Part shown: positions 1-4,764 of the stretch, in pieces
Layout: each line of letters begins with the position of its first letter
Position numbering within the stretch: position 1 is the stretch's first letter
Assembly (NCBI GenBank): GCA_043820985.1
Contig: JBDRDH010000126.1
Coordinates: 1-6,656, forward strand
Source: JAAYXS01 sp043820985
GTDB taxonomy: Bacteria; Planctomycetota; Phycisphaerae; UBA1845; Fen-1342
Length of the DNA: 6,656 nucleotides
Direction of reading: 5' to 3'
The notes under the pieces: generated by a model
The model's database searches: none
What the model was told of the DNA's origin: nothing
What the model saw: only the letters and a program-made list of their open reading frames with translations
Position numbers and translations under genes: made by a program

Positions 1-174
1 CGCCGCCGACTGGGCTGGACCGCGCGTCCAGCCAGTATAATCTGGACGCTGGTATGCTGGGTGTTGACCATGCACTATGCGATTGCCACGATTATTGTCT
101 TTACTGATTTCGACCACTGCGGGATGCGTTTTTTCCCCGAACTATTCCGCCGGCTGCTGGGCGGCGTGGGGTAG
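1..174 (+). CDS. C-terminal end of an unrecognised, probably membrane protein (5' truncated by window)
   Basis: Frame 1 is open from the first base to TAG at 172-174, giving 57 residues with no start needed inside the window. The other two forward frames are closed by stops early in this stretch. The peptide has a strongly hydrophobic centre (about residues 12-36, with IIWTLVCWVLTMHYAIATII), then an aromatic and charged tail (DFDHCGMRFFPELFRRLL). That pattern suits a last transmembrane helix followed by a short cytoplasmic tail. I do not recognise the family. The stop is 21 nt before the GH65 start and I see no terminator between, so the two may be co-transcribed, perhaps as a transporter or membrane enzyme with a sugar phosphorylase; that functional link is inference only. 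It could also be chance open frame, since it is short. Confidence 0.5.
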   Translation, partial: RRRLGWTARPASIIWTLVCWVLTMHYAIATIIVFTDFDHCGMRFFPELFRRLLGGVG

Positions 175-186
175 CCGCTGACCTCT

Positions 187-191
187 GGGAG
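187..191 (+). promoter_or_regulatory. Ribosome binding site for the GH65 gene
   Basis: GGGAG lies 4 nt before the GTG at 196 and 7 nt before the next in-frame GTG at 199. The spacing slightly favours GTG 199, which would give a protein one residue shorter. Either way no ATG start is available at the N-terminus of the conserved domain. Confidence 0.55.
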
Positions 192-195
192 ATTA

Positions 196-2505
196 GTGGT
201 GAGTGCCGAGATTGAAACCTGGACCATCGTCGAGGAAGCCTTCGAGGCGCGCCACTGTCGCCATTACGAAGCCCTGTTGGCGATTGGCAGTGGTGTGTTA
301 CAGCAGCGCGCCTCATTCGAGGAAGGCCTGGACAATGATCCGCAGGATCGCGAATACCTGCATTTGTCAAACGCACCCGTCCCGTCACCGTTGCCCAAGT
401 TCAAAAGCCGTGTCGGCACCTACCTGCCCGGCCTGACCGGCCCGCATCCCACCTGTGGTGAAGAGCTGATTAACCTGCCGGCGCTGCATGGCTTGATCGT
501 CTACGAGGGCAACGAACGCCTCGAAATGGAACAGAGCCACATCACCGCTTATCGCCGACAACTCGACCTGCGTACCGGCCGCTTGTCACGTGAGTTCACC
601 TGGCACACCCGCCGCGGCTCGACCGTCGCCGTCCGCTTCGAACGCTTCATCAGCGCCCAACGCAAGCACGTCATGGCCCTGCGCTGCCGCTTCCGCCACC
701 TCGACGGCCCGCCCGCCGAGCTGCGTCTGCTCGGCACGCTTGACGCCGATGTACGCACCAATGGTTTCGATCACTTCGACAGCATCACCTTCACCGGCGA
801 GCATGAGCCCGTTACTGTCGAGCTGCGCACCAACCGTGGCGACTACGTGGCCGCCGCCGCCCTGATGATCTGCGACGCCGGCATAGTCTGGAATATCGAG
901 TCCGGACCGCGCTGGGCGGCCGTAACCGGCGTACATGTTCTGGATCCCGGTACCGAGCTGGTGGTCGATAAGTACGCTTCGATGACCTCCTCGCGGCATG
1001 TCCAGGGCGCGCCGCTCGACGCCGCGCGTAACCTTGTCTGGAACGCAACCGGTGCCGGCTATGAACGGTTGGCGCGGGAATCCGACGAGATCTGGCAACA
1101 GCGCTGGGACCAGACCGACGTTGTGATCGCGGGTGATCCAGCCAGCCAGCAGGCGCTGCGTCTGTCCCTCTATCACCTGCTACGCGCCGCGGTTGAACTC
1201 GACGACCGCCACGCCATCGATCCCACCGGAGCCAGTGGCGAAGCCTGTTGCGGCCGTTATTTCCGCAACATCGAGATGTTCATGCTCCCGTTTTACCTCT
1301 ACACCCGGCCGGAAATCGGCCGCACCCTGGCGGGTTTCCGTATCTCCAGTCTGGCTGGTGCCCGCCGCAACGCCCAACGTGATGGTTATCCCGGCGCCCG
1401 CTATGCCCGTGAGAGTTGTCCGCTTGGCGACGAACACTGCCCGGACCGTTACTTCGCCGACCACGGCATCCATGTTACCGCCGATGTCGCCTATGGCTTA
1501 TGGCACGCTCATTTGGCCAATCCCGCCGACACCCTCTTCCTGTCACGTGTCACCCGTGTCCTGACCGCCTGCGCTCGGTACTGGTGCCAACGGGTCACCT
1601 ACAACGCGCGGCAGGATGAGTATGACTTGTTGATGACGGTCGGCCCCGATGAGTACACGCCGTTCTGCCGCAACAATGCCTATACCAATCACCTGGTGGC
1701 CTTATCTCTGCACCTGACCAACCAGGCTTGGGATGAGCTGCGCGCCTCCGACAGCACTGCCGCCGAGGCTCTGCAAACCGAGCTCGAGCTGACCGCCGAG
1801 GAGTTATCTACTTTTGCCTCCATAGCCGGCAAGCTCCACCTGCCCTACGATGCCGAGCGCCGGCTGGTGCTGCAATCCGATGACTTCTTCGAGCGTGAGC
1901 CGCTGGATTTCAACCGCTATTGGCCGGATCGCACGCAGCCGCTGGATCACGCCGTCAGCCGCGAACGGCTATACCGCAGCCAGGCCATCCGGCAGGCTGA
2001 CGTGATTCACCTGCTGGCGCTTTTGCCGCATCAGTTCGATCGGCAGCAGATGCAGGTGGCCTATCAAACCTATGAACCCCTGACTTCGCACGACTCCAGT
2101 CTCAGCCGCTGCCTGCACGCCACCGTGGCGGCCTGGATCGGCGATGCTGACGCAGCCCTGCGAATGTGGGATGCCTCGGTACGACATGATCTGACGCCCG
2201 GCGTCGCCGCCGACGGCTTCCACCTGGCCTGCGCCGGCGGAAATTGGCAAGCAGCCATCTTCGGCTTTGCCGGCGTCCGCGGCCGCATGCAGTCCGACAT
2301 TCTCAGTATCAACCCCCACCTGCCCCCGCGTTGGTCGGCATTGCGCTTCCCCCTGGTTTGGGACACGCAGCCCTTGTATATCACCATCGAGCCGGGGCGC
2401 GTCACGATAGATCACCGCGGCGCAACGCCGCTGGAGACGCTAATTTTCGGCCGGCAACAGCAAATCCCACCCGGCCGGCAGAGTACCTTCAACCACCAGC
2501 CGTGA
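196..2505 (+). CDS. Glycoside hydrolase family 65 protein (disaccharide phosphorylase-like), divergent sugar site
   Basis: GH65 enzymes (maltose, trehalose, kojibiose and nigerose phosphorylases) split alpha-glucosides with phosphate, giving beta-glucose 1-phosphate, usually in the cytoplasm. The 769-residue length is typical and no signal peptide is seen. Residues ~1-270 match the N-terminal beta-sandwich (LINLP, then YRRQLDLRTGRLSREF and ERFISA). Residues ~310-690 match the (alpha/alpha)6 barrel, and ~700-769 the C-terminal sheet domain. The catalytic acid motif GPDEY is at 483-487 (Glu486), followed by NNAYTN. The phosphate-site region TSHDSSLS (630-637) and the HLACAGGNWQAAIFGF segment are kept. 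Odd: the usual FWDTE is FRNIE (356-360), the usual YPWE/YPWR is YARE (403-406), and the usual KQADV is RQADV (599-603). These changes suggest an altered substrate or lost activity, so I give no substrate and no symbol. No beta-phosphoglucomutase partner gene is in view. Starts at GTG 196 or GTG 199. Confidence 0.88.
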   Translation: MVSAEIETWTIVEEAFEARHCRHYEALLAIGSGVLQQRASFEEGLDNDPQDREYLHLSNAPVPSPLPKFKSRVGTYLPGLTGPHPTCGEELINLPALHGLIVYEGNERLEMEQSHITAYRRQLDLRTGRLSREFTWHTRRGSTVAVRFERFISAQRKHVMALRCRFRHLDGPPAELRLLGTLDADVRTNGFDHFDSITFTGEHEPVTVELRTNRGDYVAAAALMICDAGIVWNIESGPRWAAVTGVHVLDPGTELVVDKYASMTSSRHVQGAPLDAARNLVWNATGAGYERLARESDEIWQQRWDQTDVVIAGDPASQQALRLSLYHLLRAAVELDDRHAIDPTGASGEACCGRYFRNIEMFMLPFYLYTRPEIGRTLAGFRISSLAGARRNAQRDGYPGARYARESCPLGDEHCPDRYFADHGIHVTADVAYGLWHAHLANPADTLFLSRVTRVLTACARYWCQRVTYNARQDEYDLLMTVGPDEYTPFCRNNAYTNHLVALSLHLTNQAWDELRASDSTAAEALQTELELTAEELSTFASIAGKLHLPYDAERRLVLQSDDFFEREPLDFNRYWPDRTQPLDHAVSRERLYRSQAIRQADVIHLLALLPHQFDRQQMQVAYQTYEPLTSHDSSLSRCLHATVAAWIGDADAALRMWDASVRHDLTPGVAADGFHLACAGGNWQAAIFGFAGVRGRMQSDILSINPHLPPRWSALRFPLVWDTQPLYITIEPGRVTIDHRGATPLETLIFGRQQQIPPGRQSTFNHQP

Positions 2506-2574
2506 TGGTGATTTTGTCAGCGCTGGCGAAACGGGCGATTATGCTTCGCTCGGGCTTCCGGACTGAGTATGATG

Positions 2575-2580
2575 TATAAT
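2575..2580 (+). promoter_or_regulatory. Candidate -10 box of an hflX promoter
   Basis: A perfect TATAAT sits in the intergenic region, 132 nt before the hflX start. At the matching -35 distance I see no good TTGACA (only GC-rich sequence with GGGCTT or GGCTTC), so the call rests on the -10 hexamer and its location. Transcription from here would give hflX a leader of about 125 nt that contains the hairpin at 2597-2620. Confidence 0.4.
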
Positions 2581-2596
2581 TCTGATAAGCGTAAAC

Positions 2597-2620
2597 GCCG
2601 TACCGCTGGGTGGGTACGGC
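2597..2620 (+). other. Perfect 8-bp hairpin in the GH65-hflX intergenic region
   Basis: GCCGTACC (2597-2604) and GGTACGGC (2613-2620) are exact reverse complements around an 8-nt loop. No run of T follows, so it is not a standard intrinsic terminator. It lies 91 nt after the GH65 stop and about 17 nt after the TATAAT box, so it may be a 5' leader structure of hflX mRNA (stability or attenuation) or a weak transcription end for GH65. Confidence 0.5.
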
Positions 2621-2697
2621 ATAGTCTGGTGGAGTATGGATCAATATCATTGCTAACTGCTGATTCCACGTCTCTCAAACCGGACCACCACATCCAT

Positions 2698-2704
2698 GGA
2701 AGGA
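2698..2704 (+). promoter_or_regulatory. Ribosome binding site that fixes the TTG start of hflX
   Basis: GGAAGGA lies 7 nt before TTG 2712. The nearby ATG at 2696 is in another frame and meets a stop within 12 codons, and the hflX frame upstream of 2712 offers no other start before a TGA at 2661. The TTG start is therefore well supported. Confidence 0.65.
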
Positions 2705-2711
2705 CCCGGCT

Positions 2712-4031
2712 TTGTCCGTAAATATCCGTGACAACAGCTCCGTACAACAGGAGCGCGCCTTGCTCGTCGGCGTTCTGCTCGGCGGACAACCGCTGATCGA
2801 TGATCCGCTGGCCGAATTGGCGGAATTGGCCGAATCCGCCGGCGCGATTGTCGTCAGCCGGGCCGTGCAACGCCGCAAAGCTCTGCACCCGGCCACATGT
2901 GTTGGTAAAGGCAAACTCGAAGAGTTACGCCAGCGGGCCGATGCCTACGACGCGAATATAGTCATCTTCGACAATGACCTCAGCCCCTCGCAGATCCGTG
3001 AGATCGAGCAGGCCACGCAGCGCAAGGTCCTCGACCGCAGCGAGCTGATTCTCGACATCTTTGCCAGCCGGGCCCGCACGCATGAAGCCCGCTTGCAGGT
3101 CGAGCTGGCCCAGCTTGAATACACTGCCCCCCGCCTGCGCGATATGTGGACGCACCTGGAGCGGATTGCCGGCGCCGGCGGTGCCACCGGAATCGGCGCG
3201 GTGGGTGGTATCGGCACCCGCGGTCCTGGCGAACGTCAGATCGAAATCGACCGCCGCCTCGTCGACAAGCGCGTGGCGTTACTCAAACGCCAGATCGTTG
3301 AGATCGATCGCCGCAAGGTACGCGAGGTCCGCGCCCGCCGCGATTTCTACACCATCTCGCTGGTCGGCTATACCAATGCCGGCAAGAGCACCTTGATGAA
3401 CGCCTTGACCGACGCCCAGACCCGCACCGAGGATCGGCTCTTCGCCACGCTGGACACCCTGACGCGCCGCTGGCCTTTGGGCGGCGGACGTTTCGTCTTG
3501 TTGTCGGACACGGTCGGCTTCATCCGTGACCTGCCGCATCACCTGGTGGCTTCGTTTCACGCCACCCTGGAGGAAACCATTTACGCCGACCTGCTCTTGC
3601 ATGTCGTCGACGCCGCCAATCCTCAGGCCCCCGAGCAAATCACCGTTGTCCAGCATGTATTGGATGACTTGGGTGCGGGTGACAAACAAACATTGCTGCT
3701 ACTGAACAAGACTGACGCCGTCGAGGACCACGCCTTGCTGACCGTGCTGCGCGACAAATACCCCGACGCCCTGGCGGTGTCTGCCCGCACCGGAAACGGC
3801 CTCGACCGTCTGCACGCGGCGGTTGACCGGCGCGTGCGCGGCGAATTGCGGCAGATGACACTATCCCTGCCAGCCCAGGACGGCCGCGCGCTACGTTTCC
3901 TCGAACAATACGCCGAGATCCTCGATCGCCGCTTTGAGAATGGCCGGGCGATTCTGGATTTGCGCATCGCCCCGCGCGCCCTGGACCACCTCCACACCCT
4001 GGCCAATGACGTACGTCACGGCGGCGGCTAG
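2712..4031 (+). CDS. hflX: HflX, ribosome-associated GTPase
   Basis: HflX binds the large ribosomal subunit, hydrolyses GTP (and ATP in some species) and splits or rescues stalled ribosomes under stress such as heat. The 439-residue length is close to that of E. coli HflX (426). The N-terminal HflX domain (~15-210) shows ATCVGKGKLEEL, the FDNDLSPSQ and DRSELILDIFASRA segments, and a Gly-rich loop ending in GTRGPGERQIEIDRR. The G domain follows with all its motifs: G1 GYTNAGKS (219-226), switch region around DRLFATLDTLTR, G3 DTVG (266-269), G4 NKTD (332-335) and G5 SARTG (357-361). A C-terminal domain runs to 439. No residue needed for nucleotide binding is missing. The start is TTG 2712, set by a GGAAGGA site. 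In many bacteria hflX sits beside hfq; here it stands alone after a GH65 gene with its own likely promoter. Confidence 0.96.
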   Translation: MSVNIRDNSSVQQERALLVGVLLGGQPLIDDPLAELAELAESAGAIVVSRAVQRRKALHPATCVGKGKLEELRQRADAYDANIVIFDNDLSPSQIREIEQATQRKVLDRSELILDIFASRARTHEARLQVELAQLEYTAPRLRDMWTHLERIAGAGGATGIGAVGGIGTRGPGERQIEIDRRLVDKRVALLKRQIVEIDRRKVREVRARRDFYTISLVGYTNAGKSTLMNALTDAQTRTEDRLFATLDTLTRRWPLGGGRFVLLSDTVGFIRDLPHHLVASFHATLEETIYADLLLHVVDAANPQAPEQITVVQHVLDDLGAGDKQTLLLLNKTDAVEDHALLTVLRDKYPDALAVSARTGNGLDRLHAAVDRRVRGELRQMTLSLPAQDGRALRFLEQYAEILDRRFENGRAILDLRIAPRALDHLHTLANDVRHGGG

Positions 4032-4060
4032 AGCAGTTTCAGAAACGATTCTGCGTTTAA

Positions 4061-4090
4061 GGGAGGGCGAAGCTCCTGCTGAGCCAGGCA
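4061..4090. repeat. Planctomycete-type 'GEAPAEP / GSAGASPS' intergenic repeat
   Basis: The stretch from GGGAGGGCGAAGCTCC through CTGCTGAGCC reads as REGEAPAEP on the + strand and as GSAGASPS on the - strand. I recall both peptide strings as recurring in short hypothetical ORFs annotated across Planctomycetes genomes, which marks a dispersed nucleotide repeat rather than a gene. It can form either of two exclusive small stems: GGAG (4062-4065) with CTCC (4073-4076), or GCTC (4072-4075) with GAGC (4081-4084). It begins 29 nt after the hflX stop and ends just before the SGNH remnant. Only one copy is in the window, so repeat status rests on recall. Confidence 0.5.
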
Positions 4091-4103
4091 TACTGAACAC
4101 ACG

Positions 4104-4334
4104 TTACCGTGTACCCGCTAGAATTCTTCGCAATACCGGCTCGTACGCTTCCGCCATGCGGTAGAAACCCAGATCGGTCGGGTGCACGCCGTCGACTGTC
4201 CCATTCTCCCGGCCGGCGAGTTGTGGTTCGCCGGGCAGATAGTGCAGGTGCTCGACGCCGGCTGGGTGCCGCTGAAGCCGCAGGCGCCGGCATGTCTCGG
4301 CGTAAGATGGCATGCCCGCGCTACGCTTGGGCAT
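4104..4334 (-). pseudogene. C-terminal remnant of an SGNH/GDSL-family hydrolase
   Basis: On the minus strand a frame ending at TAA (4106-4104) encodes about 70 residues. They match the end of bacterial SGNH hydrolases: HLHYLPGEPQLAG, then GTVDGVHPTDLGFYRMA, then EPVLRRIL. The Asp (4193-4191) and His (4184-4182) of DGVHP correspond to the catalytic Asp-x-x-His of the family, which comprises lipases, esterases and carbohydrate deacetylases. The block I with the GDS serine and the rest of the domain (~150 residues or more) are absent. In-frame sequence ends at a stop at 4358-4356, only about 84 codons from the C-terminus, and no other minus frame upstream shows SGNH-like sequence. The ATG at 4334 is only a convenient left bound, without a visible ribosome binding site. 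I read it as a decayed gene fragment whose 5' part was deleted or replaced. It is unlikely to be active. Confidence 0.72.
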
Positions 4335-4355
4335 TGCTCCCGGCAAATCCAGATT

Positions 4356-4616
4356 TTACTTGACTGGACACTATCGGACTCATATCGTTTAGCGAAGATT
4401 CTCGTGCTGGGTGGCTTTGAGCGCGGGGCGGCCAACGGGGTGCGTCCCTTTGTCAGTGATTGTTTACACATAGTGGGTGACAGCAATCCGTGCATACTGT
4501 TGAAGAGCCTGGCTAACTCGGTCAGCGGTGTGCGTGGGGATAATCAAATGACGTATCGAGTTTAGTGTGTGTAAAAAAGCATCAAATCGATGTACACAGA
4601 CATGCAGGCCAATTGC
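4356..4616. other. Stretch without a recognisable gene, upstream of the RHS gene
   Basis: No frame on either strand gives recognisable protein. Possible signals are weak: a TTGACT...TATCGT pair at 4360-4388, and an 8-bp inverted pair TTTACACA (4463-4470) with TGTGTAAA (4568-4575), about 100 bp apart and without target-site duplication. Base composition looks less GC-rich than in the genes. It may hold the promoter and leader of the downstream secreted-protein gene, plus debris from the lost 5' part of the SGNH gene. Confidence 0.45.
4360..4388 (+). promoter_or_regulatory. Weak candidate promoter upstream of the RHS gene
   Basis: TTGACT (4360-4365) is followed after 17 nt by TATCGT (4383-4388). 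The -35 is close to consensus and the spacing is ideal, but the -10 is poor. The distance to the start at 4627 is about 240 nt, so a long leader would follow. Confidence 0.25.
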
Positions 4617-4622
4617 GGGAGG
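4617..4622 (+). promoter_or_regulatory. Strong ribosome binding site for the signal-peptide start
   Basis: GGGAGG, a near-perfect Shine-Dalgarno core, precedes ATG 4627 by 4 nt and the in-frame ATG 4633 by 10 nt. It supports initiation in the signal-peptide frame. The ATG at 4602 in the dockerin frame has no such site. Confidence 0.65.
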
Positions 4623-4626
4623 TACA

Positions 4627-4764
4627 ATGACAATGTCACATCGGATCAATGCTCCAACACGCTGGGCCCAGGTGGGCATCTGGACCGCCGCGGCGACTAT
4701 CACATTGCTGATCCTGACGGCTTTTGTCGTGGCCGCGGTCAGCCCGCCCCTGAGGGGGATTTGA
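4627..4764 (+). CDS. Signal-peptide segment in its own frame (45 codons)
   Basis: Read alone, this frame gives 45 residues: a basic n-region (Arg6, Arg12), a hydrophobic core at about 16-35 (VGIWTAAATITLLILTAFVV), and a Val-Ala-Ala site suitable for signal peptidase I after Ala37. It then runs SPPLRGI and stops. Nothing mature follows, so on its own it makes no sense as a gene. It is best read as the 5' part of the dockerin-RHS gene, detached by a one-base frame change. Confidence 0.7.
   Translation: MTMSHRINAPTRWAQVGIWTAAATITLLILTAFVVAAVSPPLRGI

Noticed and set aside
36..41. Perfect TATAAT near the left edge as a promoter for the GH65 gene
   Set aside because: It lies inside the open frame of the upstream partial gene and has no -35 match in range; it is probably chance, though it cannot be excluded.
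586..1176. A 196-codon minus-strand frame inside the GH65 gene
   Set aside because: It is fully antisense to conserved GH65 sequence and has no recognisable protein features.
4182..4565. A 127-codon + strand frame between hflX and the RHS gene
   Set aside because: Its first part is antisense to the SGNH remnant, its second part has no recognisable motif, and it lacks a ribosome binding site.
4463..4575. Inverted pair TTTACACA / TGTGTAAA as the ends of a small mobile element
   Set aside because: The identity ends after 8 bases, no target-site duplication flanks it, and no other copy is in the window.
4602..4757. ATG at 4602 as the true start of the dockerin-RHS frame, avoiding any frameshift
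   Set aside because: No Shine-Dalgarno site precedes it, the resulting N-terminus has no signal peptide, and the real signal peptide with a strong ribosome binding site lies in the other frame over the same bases.
4754..4758. Classic phase-variable homopolymer tract
   Set aside because: Five G is shorter than tracts known to switch at high rate; kept only as one option under the frame-change finding.
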